Positions 32,928-41,129 of a stretch of DNA of 64,000 nucleotides are shown here, one piece after another. The stretch covers positions 2,774,076 to 2,838,075 of the forward strand of contig NZ_LR027382.1 in NCBI RefSeq assembly GCF_900604385.1, given 5' to 3'. Positions within the stretch are counted from its first letter, which is position 1. Every line of letters starts with the position of its first letter. The notes under the pieces were generated by a model. It saw only the letters and a program-made list of their open reading frames with translations. It was not told the origin of the DNA and did no database searches. Made by a program: the position numbers and the translations under genes. The DNA is from Alistipes megaguti (GTDB lineage: Bacteria > Bacteroidota > Bacteroidia > Bacteroidales > Rikenellaceae).

Positions 32928-33553
32928 AAGCCAATCTGTTGATCTTCGGATGCTTTGCGGCAGGAATACTGCTCGGGATCTCCGGTCTCGAGCCCCAATG
33001 GATGCATCGCCCCGATCTCACGATGGTGCTCCTCTCGATTCTGATTCTCCAGGTGGGAATCGGCCTCGGCGGCAGTGACAACCTCAAGGAGGTCGTTCGC
33101 TCGATCAGACCCCGGATGCTGCTCCTGCCCCTGTTCACGATTGCCGGATCGCTTCTCTTCGCCGCCTGTGCCGCGCTGATTCCGGGAAGCCGTTCGCTGA
33201 CGGAGTGTCTGGCCGTCGGAAGCGGGTTTGGATATTACTCGCTCTCCTCGGTGCTGATCGCCAATGTCGGAGTGGCTTCGCTCGGCGCCGACGGTGCCGC
33301 GGAGTTGGCCACAATCGCCCTGCTGGCAAACGTCGCACGCGAAATGTGCGTGTTGTTCTGTCTCCCGCTCTTCGCCCGCTGGTGCGGACGCATTGCTCCG
33401 ATCTCGGCAGCCGGGATCAACTCGATGGATGTCTGTCTGCCCGGGATTGTCCGCTACTCGGGCGGAAGCTCGCAACTCGTACCACTGGCCATTCTACACG
33501 GAATCGCACTGGAGATCAGCGTACCGTTGCTCATCACCCTTTTCTGCCGATAA
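32924..33553 (+). CDS. LysO-type transporter, C-terminal subunit
   Basis: 209 residues with about five to six helices. LQVGIGLGGSDNLKE, GSGFGYYSLSSVLIANVG, ELATIALLANVAREM and GINSMDVCLPGIVRYSGG are the conserved segments of the LysO/YbjE C-terminal domain, including the acidic and small residues of its transport site. Together with the upstream 92-residue gene it equals one LysO. The gene has no signal peptide beyond its first helix. A terminator lies 95 bases downstream. Confidence 0.8.
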   Translation: MKANLLIFGCFAAGILLGISGLEPQWMHRPDLTMVLLSILILQVGIGLGGSDNLKEVVRSIRPRMLLLPLFTIAGSLLFAACAALIPGSRSLTECLAVGSGFGYYSLSSVLIANVGVASLGADGAAELATIALLANVAREMCVLFCLPLFARWCGRIAPISAAGINSMDVCLPGIVRYSGGSSQLVPLAILHGIALEISVPLLITLFCR

Positions 33554-33647
33554 GGAAAGACAGTTGACATAGAAGCAGGAAGTCGCTGGTAAAAGCACAT
33601 TTACGGGTTTTATCTCCAGCTATACTTTGCGTCGGTTTCCACGAAAG

Positions 33648-33681
33648 ACCCCTCGTCCGGCAACGGGATGAGGGGTTTTTG
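33648..33681 (+). terminator. Terminator between LysO genes and mutS
   Basis: ACCCCTC/GAGGGGT stem with inner CGT/ACG, followed by five T. Confidence 0.85.
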
Positions 33682-33762
33682 TCTTTGCGGGGTGGATCGT
33701 CTGCCGGGTGGAACCGCCCGGAACGGTGATGTCGGAACGGAATCGGCTCCGGGGCAGATGGG

Positions 33763-36456
33763 CTAAAGGCCCGTGATCTTCTTGATCTCGTTGAGCTTGT
33801 TGAGTGCCTCGATCGGCGTCAGCGAGTTGATGTCGATCCCCTTGATCTGGTCGCGGATCTGCACCAGAACCGGATCGTCCAGCTGGAACATCGAAAGCTG
33901 CACGTTTTGCGGCATGCCGCTCTCGGCCGCCTCCTTCACCGCATGGGCCGACCGCTTGCCGCGATCCTTCAGACTGCGGCTCGGAACAATCTCATTATTA
34001 CCGTAGACCAGTTCGAGGTTGCGCAGGATCTCGTCGGCCCGCGCCACGACCGAAGCCGGCATGCCCGCCATGCGCGCCACGTGGATACCGAACGAGTGCT
34101 CCGTACTGCCGCGCTCGAGTTTGCGCAGGAAGACGATCTGGTTGCCCACCTCCGTCACCGCCACGTGGTAGTTCTTCACCCGCGGGCACATCTGCTCCAT
34201 TTCGTTCAGCTCGTGGTAGTGGGTCGCGAAGAGCGTCTTGGCACGGGCCGTCGGATGGTTGTGCAGGTACTCGACCATCGCCCAGGCGATCGAAATGCCG
34301 TCATAGGTGCTCGTACCGCGGCCGATCTCGTCCAGCAGCACGATGCTGCGGTCCGAGATGTTGTTCAGGATGCTGGCCGACTCCAACATCTCGACCATGA
34401 AGGTCGACTCGCCCTGCGAAATGTTGTCCGAGGCCCCGACACGCGTGAAGATCTTGTCCACAACGCCGATATGGGCCGATTGGGCCGGCACGAACGAGCC
34501 CATCTGCGCCATCAGGATGATGAGTGCCGTCTGGCGCAGCAGGGCCGACTTACCCGACATGTTCGGGCCGGTGATCATCATGATCTGCTGCTTCTCATCG
34601 TCGAGCATCACGTCGTTGGGGATATACTCCTCTCCGACGGGCATCAGCGTCTCGATCACCGGGTGGCGGCCCTGACGGATGTCGATCCGCTTGCCGTCGT
34701 CGAGAACCGGACGGACATAGTGCCGCTCGACGGCCAGCCGGGCAAACGACTGCAGGCAGTCGATCCGCGCCACGATGGCCGCATCGCGCAGCATCGGGCT
34801 CAACGAGTGGCAGATGAAGGCCATCAGCTCGGCATAGATCTGCTGTTCGAGTTGCAGCATCTTCTCCTCCGCACCCAGAATCTTCTCCTCGTACTCCTTC
34901 AGCTCCTCGGTAATGTAGCGTTCGGCGTTGGTCAGCGTCTGCTTGCGGATCCACGTCGAGGGCACCTTGTCCTTGTGGGCGTTGCGCACCTCGATGTAGT
35001 AGCCGAAGACGTTGTTGTAGCTGATTTTCAGCGAGGGAATCCCCGTCTGCTCACTCTCCCGCTGCTGGATATGGGCCAGATAGTCCTTGCCGTGAAGGGC
35101 AATCCGACGCAGATCGTCCAACTCGGGATTCACCCCGTCGGCAATCACCCCGCCCTTCTGGATCTGGTTGTTCTGCGGATCGGGATAGATCTCGTGCGCA
35201 ATCCGGTCGCGGACCTCCGTCAGCAGGTCGATCTGCGAGGCCAGCGACTGTAGCCGCTCGTCGTCCGTCGATTCGAGGGCCGCCTTCAGCGTCTCGATCG
35301 CCGTGAGCGAGTTCTTCAGCTGGACCAATTCGCGCGGCGTCACCCGCTGGGCCGAAATACGTCCCGCAATACGTTCGAGGTCGCCCACCAGCGAAACCTG
35401 TTCGCGAATGGCATCGGCCAGCTCCGCATCCTTCGTGAAGCGCTCGACCACATCCAGCCGGCGGTTGATCTGCTCGGGATCCTTGATCGGCATGGCGATC
35501 CACCGCTTCAGCAGGCGGCCGCCCATCGGCGTCAGCGTGCGGTCGATCACGTCGGCAAAGCTGCACTTCTCGCGCGCACCGTTCGACGAGAAGAGCTCCA
35601 GGTTGCGGATCGTGAACTTATCGACCCAGACGTAGTCGTCCTGGTCGATGCGCGAGATGGAGGTAATGTGGCTCGTCTCACGGTGTTCGGTGAAGTCCAG
35701 GTAGTAGAGAATGGCCCCGGCGGCCGAAATGCCCGCCGTGAAGTGGTCAATACCGAAGCCCTTGAGCGACGGCGTGCCGAACTGCTTGCAGAGTTTCTCG
35801 CGGTTGACCTCCTCGGAGAAAACCCATTCGTCGAGGCGGTAGGTGTAGAGCCGCGACCCGAAGCTCGACGTGAAGCGATCCTCAAAACCTCGCTGGTAGA
35901 CAACCTCTTTCGGCTGAAGATTCGAGATCAGTTTGTCGACGTAACTGTCCGTACCCTCGGCCACGTAGAACTCGCCCGTCGAAATGTCGAGGAAGGCCAC
36001 GCCCGTCTTCTGGCGGCCGAAATAGACCGAAGCGATGAAGTTGTTCTCCTTGTTGGCCAGAATGTTGTCGCCCATCACGACGCCCGGCGTCACCAGTTCA
36101 ATCACGCCGCGTTTGACCAGTCCCTTGACCAGTTTCGGGTCCTCGAGCTGTTCGCAGATCGCCACTCGCTCGCCCGCACGGACCAGTTTCGGCAGATAGC
36201 TGTCGATCGCATGGTAGGGAAAGCCGGCCAGTTCGACATACGAGGCGGCTCCGTTGGCCCTGCGCGTCAGGGTGATACCCAGAATGCCGCTCGCCTTGAT
36301 TGCATCTTCCCCGAAGGTCTCGTAGAAATCCCCCACCCGGAAGAGCAGCACGGCATCGGGATGCACCGCCTTGATCGAGTAATACTGCTTCATCAAGGGG
36401 GTTTCGACATATTTTTTCGTGTCGGTTTTCTTTTCGTTATTCTTTTCGGTAGCCAA
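33763..36456 (-). CDS. mutS: DNA mismatch repair protein MutS
   Basis: 897 residues if the TTG at 36456 is used. N-terminal mismatch-binding motif DAVLLFRVGDFYETFGEDAI (the GxFYE element), and C-terminal ATPase motifs MITGPNMSGKSALLRQTA, DEIGRGTSTYDGISIAWA and ATHYHELNEM are intact. Homologues have a stretch like ATEK...TPLMKQYYSIK ahead of the first ATG (36393), so the TTG (LATEKNNEK) is preferred; it follows the promoter box at 36482 by 25 bases. MutS finds replication errors. Much longer upstream frames are open but unsupported. Confidence 0.93.
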   Translation of the reverse strand: MATEKNNEKKTDTKKYVETPLMKQYYSIKAVHPDAVLLFRVGDFYETFGEDAIKASGILGITLTRRANGAASYVELAGFPYHAIDSYLPKLVRAGERVAICEQLEDPKLVKGLVKRGVIELVTPGVVMGDNILANKENNFIASVYFGRQKTGVAFLDISTGEFYVAEGTDSYVDKLISNLQPKEVVYQRGFEDRFTSSFGSRLYTYRLDEWVFSEEVNREKLCKQFGTPSLKGFGIDHFTAGISAAGAILYYLDFTEHRETSHITSISRIDQDDYVWVDKFTIRNLELFSSNGAREKCSFADVIDRTLTPMGGRLLKRWIAMPIKDPEQINRRLDVVERFTKDAELADAIREQVSLVGDLERIAGRISAQRVTPRELVQLKNSLTAIETLKAALESTDDERLQSLASQIDLLTEVRDRIAHEIYPDPQNNQIQKGGVIADGVNPELDDLRRIALHGKDYLAHIQQRESEQTGIPSLKISYNNVFGYYIEVRNAHKDKVPSTWIRKQTLTNAERYITEELKEYEEKILGAEEKMLQLEQQIYAELMAFICHSLSPMLRDAAIVARIDCLQSFARLAVERHYVRPVLDDGKRIDIRQGRHPVIETLMPVGEEYIPNDVMLDDEKQQIMMITGPNMSGKSALLRQTALIILMAQMGSFVPAQSAHIGVVDKIFTRVGASDNISQGESTFMVEMLESASILNNISDRSIVLLDEIGRGTSTYDGISIAWAMVEYLHNHPTARAKTLFATHYHELNEMEQMCPRVKNYHVAVTEVGNQIVFLRKLERGSTEHSFGIHVARMAGMPASVVARADEILRNLELVYGNNEIVPSRSLKDRGKRSAHAVKEAAESGMPQNVQLSMFQLDDPVLVQIRDQIKGIDINSLTPIEALNKLNEIKKITGL

Positions 36457-36481
36457 GGTAAAAATCGCTAAAAAGACGAGA

Positions 36482-36489
36482 CAAAGATA
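36482..36489 (-). promoter_or_regulatory. mutS promoter -7 box
   Basis: TATCTTTG on the minus strand, 25 bases ahead of the TTG start. The space from here to 36671 holds no gene, only repeated GGACGGTCCGGG-like words. Confidence 0.75.
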
Positions 36490-36671
36490 GCTTTTTTTCG
36501 GCGGTCGTGCAATGTGGCCGGTCGAATTTTTCGGTATCGGACGGGCTGGCGGGGCGGAGTGCACGGACGGACGGTCCGGGCGCAGACGGGCAGCCAAGGC
36601 ACAAGCGGCGGTCAGGGTGCAAGAGGACGGTCCGGGTATGGTCCGAAGGGTTTGCCGGAAGCGGGCGCCGG

Positions 36672-37247
36672 TCAGAGAAGTCCCGATTCGGCGAAGGGTT
36701 TCCGATAAAAGTCGGCCTTCCACTCGATCGGGCGCGGGAAGGCTCGGGAGGTCGACGGCATGCGCCAGATGTGCAGATCCCGATCGGCATGCCGCGCCGG
36801 GCTCCACGCCCCGACAGCCGGCAGCTCACACCCCGTGATGCGGCACAGCGTATCGGCCGCCTTGCCGCCCGTGACCACAATCGTCCGGCACGACGGAATT
36901 CGCTGCAAAAGCGCCTCCAGGTCAACCTCGCGAACCACTTGAAGTGATGCGTCAGATGCGTTGTTATTCAGACGGATTACTTCCTCAGACGTATCGTACA
37001 TGGCGATCCCCCGTTCGCGGCAGAAGGACTCGATCTTCGGTTGGTCGAAGCGCCGCTCACCCGGAATCTCGAAGGCGTGTCGGTCGCCCAGGGCCAGATA
37101 ACCGACGATACGCCACATGTCATTCTGGAAGTTCGGGTAGTAGAACTCCATCGACCACCGCTTGCGCTGCGGCGGAAAACTCCCCAACATCAACAGCCGG
37201 GCCTGCTCCGGAAGAAAGGGCTTCAAGGGGTGTTGTTCGCTATTCAT
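36672..37247 (-). CDS. Uracil-DNA-glycosylase-fold protein
   Basis: 191 residues. The start motif LLMLGSFPPQRKRWSMEFYY (motif 1 of the UDG superfamily, GSFPP like the GxxPG loop) and the later TIVVTGGKAADTLCR fit a uracil/mismatch-type glycosylase. The ATG overlaps the stop of the upstream helicase gene by eight bases, so the two are coupled. Lesion specificity cannot be read from the sequence; DNA base excision repair is the likely role given the helicase and mutS neighbours. Confidence 0.72.
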   Translation of the reverse strand: MNSEQHPLKPFLPEQARLLMLGSFPPQRKRWSMEFYYPNFQNDMWRIVGYLALGDRHAFEIPGERRFDQPKIESFCRERGIAMYDTSEEVIRLNNNASDASLQVVREVDLEALLQRIPSCRTIVVTGGKAADTLCRITGCELPAVGAWSPARHADRDLHIWRMPSTSRAFPRPIEWKADFYRKPFAESGLL

Positions 37248-38655
37248 AAAACGTGGAATCGAAGTTGACCAGATAGAGTTTCTCGGTGGCACGCGTCAGG
37301 GCCGTATAGAGCCATCGCAGCAGGTCGCGCGTCATCGGCTCGTCGCCGAACAGGCACCGATCCACGAATACCGCCCGCCACTGACCACCCTGCGCCTTGT
37401 GGCACGTCACGGCGTAGGAAAACTTGACCTGAAGCGCGTTATAGTGCTGATTCTCACGTATTTCGCGGAAGCGTTTCAACTTGCTGCGGATATCCGTGTA
37501 GTCCTTCTCCACCTCGTAAAACAGTCGCGTCGACTCCTCGCGTGTCAGCGACGGCGACTCCGACGTGAGCGTATCGAGCAGAATCTTGCATTCGAGTTCC
37601 GTATCGTCGTAGTCCGGAAACGACAGCAGCGCCTCCGCAAAGCGGAATCCGTAGAAATCCTCGAACCGCCGCAGCCGTTTCAGTCGCGCAATGTCCCCGT
37701 TGGCAATGAAGTTCATCGGGCAATTCTCCGTGTGCTCCGGAAAGTAGTAGTTGTTCTTGACCACCATCAGCATGTCGTTGCTCTCGATCTCCTCCTCGGC
37801 GTAGAGCACGTTGCGGCGGATACCTTCATTATAACGGTTCGCCCGCTTGTTCGAACGCGTGATGACGATCGTCTCGTCCCGCCCGTAGCGCTCGTAGCAA
37901 TCCTGCAGCTTCTCGAGAAACTCCCCGCCCTCGACCGCCTCGATATCCGGATAGTTCATCTCGAAATGCGGCGTCGTGCAGATGCCGTTCTCCAGCATGC
38001 AGCGGACAAGCGTCGCGTTGAAGAGGATCCCCGATTCGGACTCCTGGCGCACCACTTCGTCCATCGTCCCGTAGACCACCTCGCCGTAGGCTGACATCGT
38101 CGTGGGGTCCAGTGCCGGGCTGAAGTCACTCCCCACGGGCGGCAACTGCGCACTGTCACCCACCAGAATCAGTCGGCAGCCGCGTCCCGAACGGACGTAA
38201 TCCACCAGGTCCGACAGCAGCGACCCGCTGCCGAAAAGCGCCCCAGACGAGGCCGTATCCGACAGCATCGAGGCCTCGTCAACAATAAAGACGGCCCCCT
38301 TTTCCAGGTTGGGACTCAAGGAAAATTTCGATTCGTAATCGGCATTCGTCCGTTGGCGGTAGATGCGCTTATGGATGGTAAGTGCCTTCTCCTGAGAGTA
38401 TTGCGCCAGCACTTTCGCCGCCCGACCCGTCGGAGCCAGCAACACCGTCTTGATTCCCAGCTCCTTGAGCGCCCCGACCAACGCCGCAACCAGCGTCGTC
38501 TTGCCCGTTCCGGCGTAACCGTTCAGGACGAAAATCTTCGACGTATCACTCTCTGACAGGTATTCCGACAACTTTTCTATAATTTTTTTTTGCCCGGGAG
38601 TTGTTTCGAAACAAATTTTACCGTAAATTTGGGTCGCAATACGTGTGCTGAACAT
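37240..38655 (-). CDS. RecD-like ATP-dependent DNA helicase
   Basis: 471 residues, superfamily 1B. Walker A NGYAGTGKTTLVAAL (near residue 45), motif II DEASML, motif III VGDSAQLPPVG and the C-terminal UvrD-like VTCHKAQGGQWRAVFVD with LYTALTRATEKL are all present. Compared with RecD2 (700+ residues) it is short and lacks the N-terminal HhH region, as in the single-domain Bacteroidetes helicases usually called AAA/RecD-like. Genome maintenance role is inferred. Confidence 0.87.
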   Translation of the reverse strand: MFSTRIATQIYGKICFETTPGQKKIIEKLSEYLSESDTSKIFVLNGYAGTGKTTLVAALVGALKELGIKTVLLAPTGRAAKVLAQYSQEKALTIHKRIYRQRTNADYESKFSLSPNLEKGAVFIVDEASMLSDTASSGALFGSGSLLSDLVDYVRSGRGCRLILVGDSAQLPPVGSDFSPALDPTTMSAYGEVVYGTMDEVVRQESESGILFNATLVRCMLENGICTTPHFEMNYPDIEAVEGGEFLEKLQDCYERYGRDETIVITRSNKRANRYNEGIRRNVLYAEEEIESNDMLMVVKNNYYFPEHTENCPMNFIANGDIARLKRLRRFEDFYGFRFAEALLSFPDYDDTELECKILLDTLTSESPSLTREESTRLFYEVEKDYTDIRSKLKRFREIRENQHYNALQVKFSYAVTCHKAQGGQWRAVFVDRCLFGDEPMTRDLLRWLYTALTRATEKLYLVNFDSTFYE

Positions 38656-38701
38656 GTGTTGGTATTTTACTGTGCAAAATTAACAACAAATATTTTATAA
38701 A

Positions 38702-39337
38702 ATGAAAAAACTCTTTCAAATCATTCTTGCCGTAGCCATCATCGCTCTGATCTACGTCATCTATGTTCAGATCTCCACCCCGATCAAGTTCGAGGCGGAC
38801 ACCAAGGCCAAAAAAGCGCAGGTTATCGACCGCCTTCAGGACATCCGTACCGCCCAGCGCGCTTTCAAAACCAAGTATCAGCGCTTTACCGCCAGCTTCG
38901 ATACCCTGGAGTCTTTCGTGCTGAACGACACCCTCGAACTCGAGCGCAAAATCGTCGACGAGGATGACTCCGTCGCCATGGCCATGCTGAAGAAATCCGG
39001 CCGCAAGAATGTCGAAAAGTTCAAGATCGCCGTTATCGACACCATCTTCGCCCCCAAGAAACTCTCGCGCGAAGATGTACTCAACTTCCGCTATATCCCC
39101 GGTACCGACAACAAGGCGCAGTTCATCATGGAGGCCGGTATCATCACCACCGAGTCCAAGGTCGTAATCCCCGTCGTGGAGTGCCGCGCACCCTACAAGA
39201 TGTTCCTCGATACGGTCGCCTATCGCCAGGAGGTCATCAATCTGATCGACGACGAGGAGAACAACTACAACCGTTATGCCGGACTCAAGTTCGGTTCCAT
39301 GGATGCCGGTAACAATGAGGCAGGTAACTGGGAGTAA
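38702..39337 (+). CDS. Membrane-anchored protein of unknown function
   Basis: 211 residues. One N-terminal helix (LFQIILAVAIIALIYVIYVQ) anchors a polar domain with FEADTKAKKAQVIDRLQDIR and RAFKTKYQRFTASFDTLESF, a predicted helix, then a beta-rich end. Similar proteins precede DUF3822 and rsmD in Bacteroidetes, but I know of no function. Its last 23 bases overlap the next gene. It is the first gene of a plus-strand unit and is divergent from the helicase gene. Confidence 0.72.
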   Translation: MKKLFQIILAVAIIALIYVIYVQISTPIKFEADTKAKKAQVIDRLQDIRTAQRAFKTKYQRFTASFDTLESFVLNDTLELERKIVDEDDSVAMAMLKKSGRKNVEKFKIAVIDTIFAPKKLSREDVLNFRYIPGTDNKAQFIMEAGIITTESKVVIPVVECRAPYKMFLDTVAYRQEVINLIDDEENNYNRYAGLKFGSMDAGNNEAGNWE

Positions 39338-39926
39338 AACCCCTTCTTCAAAATTCGGAGTGTCCATTCAGCAGTCGTTGGATGGACACTCTTTTTCACT
39401 CCCCGAACTCGAACGGATACCGTCTTCCGATGAGCCGGTGGAGGTGGAGCTCCTCCTCCCGAAAACCTTGCTCGTACCGCAGGCCCTGTTCCAAAATGAA
39501 CGGGCGGCAGAGTTCCTCGCCGCAAACGGAATGCCGCTTGCCGAGTCGGAGTGCACCGCAGTCTGTCCGGCCAGGAACGGGACGGTCGCCGTGGCGGCCC
39601 TGGAGAAGAAGATTCTGCAGAGGATCGCCGAAAAACTCCCGCAGGCCCGCTTCACCTCTCCGCTCGAGTATCAGCCCGACGAGACCCGCAGATGTGTATG
39701 GATCTGCCGGCGGGGAACACTCCTCTACGTCAAAGTCTATCGCGACGGAGTGCTGCAGCTAGCCGAGGTAATTCCCGGCTCGACAGAGGCCGAAATCGGC
39801 TATTTCATCCAGCGGCTCGGTGCGGAGTTCCCGCTGGCGGAATATGAACTGCGGATTGCCGGCGATGAACCGAAAAAAGTCCGGAAATGGATCGGTAAAG
39901 TTTTCGAAAAGGTATTATGCGAATAA
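39315..39926 (+). CDS. DUF3822-family protein
   Basis: 203 residues from the ATG at 39315, which overlaps the previous stop by 23 bases. Sequence such as GHSFSLPELERIPSSDEPVE, VELLLPKTLLVPQALFQNE and VYRDGVLQLAEVIPGSTEAE agrees with the DUF3822 family, an ASKHA-like fold of unknown role that sits next to rsmD in many Bacteroidetes. The stop overlaps the rsmD start by ten bases. Confidence 0.75.
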   Translation: MRQVTGSKTPSSKFGVSIQQSLDGHSFSLPELERIPSSDEPVEVELLLPKTLLVPQALFQNERAAEFLAANGMPLAESECTAVCPARNGTVAVAALEKKILQRIAEKLPQARFTSPLEYQPDETRRCVWICRRGTLLYVKVYRDGVLQLAEVIPGSTEAEIGYFIQRLGAEFPLAEYELRIAGDEPKKVRKWIGKVFEKVLCE

Positions 39927-40453
39927 TAAGCGGTAAATACAGGGGGCGAACCATCAATCCCCCGCGGAATCTCCGGGCTCGGCCGACAACCGACTTCGCC
40001 AAGGAGAATCTCTTCAACGTGCTGAATAATCTGATTGATTTCGAAGAGTGTGACGTATTGGATCTCTTCGCCGGAACCGGCTCGATCAGTTACGAATTTG
40101 CCTCGCGGGGCGCAAAAAGCGTCACCTCCGTGGAGATCAACCCCGTTCACTACAACTTCATCCGGGAAACCGCTCGGCAGTTGGGAATCACGAATCTCCA
40201 TCCCGTCAAGGCCAATGTCTTCCTCTATCTGAAGAGTTGTCCCAAAAAGTTCGACGTCATCTTTTCGGATGCACCCTACGATCTTGAGGGCAGCGAGGAG
40301 GTCATTCGCGAAGTATTTGCCCGCGATCTGCTGCAACCCGACGGTTTGCTGATCTTCGAGCACTCGAAAAAGATGGATTTTTCGCAATACGAGGGATTCT
40401 GGCAGTTAAGAAGTTACGGAAGCGTGCAATTTTCCTTCTTCAAAAAGGAGTAG
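39917..40453 (+). CDS. rsmD: 16S rRNA (guanine966-N2)-methyltransferase
   Basis: 178 residues. MRIISGKYRGRTINPP and RPTTDFAKENLFNVL are the RsmD N-terminus; DLFAGTGSISYEFASRGA is the SAM-binding motif I; the catalytic loop reads SDAPYDL, where the canonical motif IV is DPPY. It methylates G966 of 16S rRNA in the 30S subunit. Together with the two genes upstream it forms one coupled unit; tRNA-Asp follows 55 bases later with its own promoter. Confidence 0.92.
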   Translation: MRIISGKYRGRTINPPRNLRARPTTDFAKENLFNVLNNLIDFEECDVLDLFAGTGSISYEFASRGAKSVTSVEINPVHYNFIRETARQLGITNLHPVKANVFLYLKSCPKKFDVIFSDAPYDLEGSEEVIREVFARDLLQPDGLLIFEHSKKMDFSQYEGFWQLRSYGSVQFSFFKKE

Positions 40454-40481
40454 AAAAATTTGCCGGTTCGAAAAAAAGTGC

Positions 40482-40489
40482 TACCTTTG
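40482..40489 (+). promoter_or_regulatory. tRNA-Asp promoter
   Basis: TACCTTTG with TTTG at 40459-40462 (19-base spacing), 19 bases ahead of the tRNA. Confidence 0.75.
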
Positions 40490-40508
40490 CACTCGCAATA
40501 CCGAAAGG

Positions 40509-40582
40509 GGTGCGTTAGTTCAGCTGGTTAGAATACGTGCCTGTCACGCACGGGGTCAGGGGTTCGAGTCCCCTACGCACCG
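40509..40582 (+). tRNA. tRNA-Asp (anticodon GTC)
   Basis: 74 bases. Acceptor GGTGCGT pairs with ACGCACC; D arm GTTCAGCTGGTTAGAAT; anticodon loop CTGTCAC with GTC at 40543-40545; T arm GGGGTTCGAGTCCCC; discriminator G. CCA is not encoded. Confidence 0.97.
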
Positions 40583-40590
40583 CAAACAAG

Positions 40591-40629
40591 GGTGTAAATC
40601 AAGTAGTTACGAGATTTACACCTTTTTTT
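40591..40629 (+). terminator. Terminator after tRNA-Asp
   Basis: GGTGTAAATC/GATTTACACC 10-bp stem with seven T. Confidence 0.9.
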
Positions 40630-41058
40630 ACACCCAAAAATCAAGCCGCCCTATTTCCCTTTTCGAATCGAATTTCAAGGTTCAATCACCCCAAATGGAC
40701 GCTACTTTATCGAAAAGAATAAAATAGTGAACAATCGGGGTGGGAAAAACCGCCCCGACTATCGAATGATTTTTATCGGCTATGCCGGTCAAACATCATT
40801 TCCACGTCATTGTACCATTATCTACTTAGATTGTTAGAAAGCGATACGAAAAAAATAACAGATCGTTTCATAACACAAAGTTTTAAAATGGTTAATAGTT
40901 AATTTATGGTGCTTACCTGCATTTACCAATATCCATGCACCGTCGAAATCCATAAACAAGAAGGGACGTGTCACCGAAATGCAACCGCTGCCGACGTCCA
41001 GCCCAGGACCGTGCATCGGGGAGGGGCAACCCGATGCGTGAACCGGCTGCAACAGACG
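40630..41058. other. AT-rich gap flanking the 3' side of tRNA-Asp
   Basis: About 280 bases to 40910 are visibly richer in A and T than the rest of the window. No gene was identified; a frame beginning inside it (RIEFQGSITPNGRYF, IEKNKIVNNRGGKNRP) is open for about 60 codons but lacks a start. A CGGGG/CCCCG hairpin lies near 40736-40759. The content change begins here, at a tRNA 3' end, the usual place for an integration event. Confidence 0.45.
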
Positions 41059-41096
41059 AAAAGCGCTCCGTCCCCTGCGGGACGGGGCGCTTTTTC
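41059..41096. terminator. Bidirectional terminator at the end of the glycan locus
   Basis: AAAGCGC and TCCGTCCC pair with GGGACGGG and GCGCTTT around CTGC; A- and T-runs flank both sides. Confidence 0.85.
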
Positions 41097-41129
41097 GGAA
41101 AGCCGTATGGCTGGTTGACCCGGCAGGGA

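Noticed and set aside
33610..33635. Promoter-like TATACTTTGC upstream of the terminator at 33648
   Set aside because: The spacing inside the box is one base too long for TAnnTTTG and the terminator follows after about 20 bases, too short for a gene.
40537..40722. A short plus-strand frame starting in tRNA-Asp
   Set aside because: It begins inside the tRNA and runs through the terminator; no coding support.
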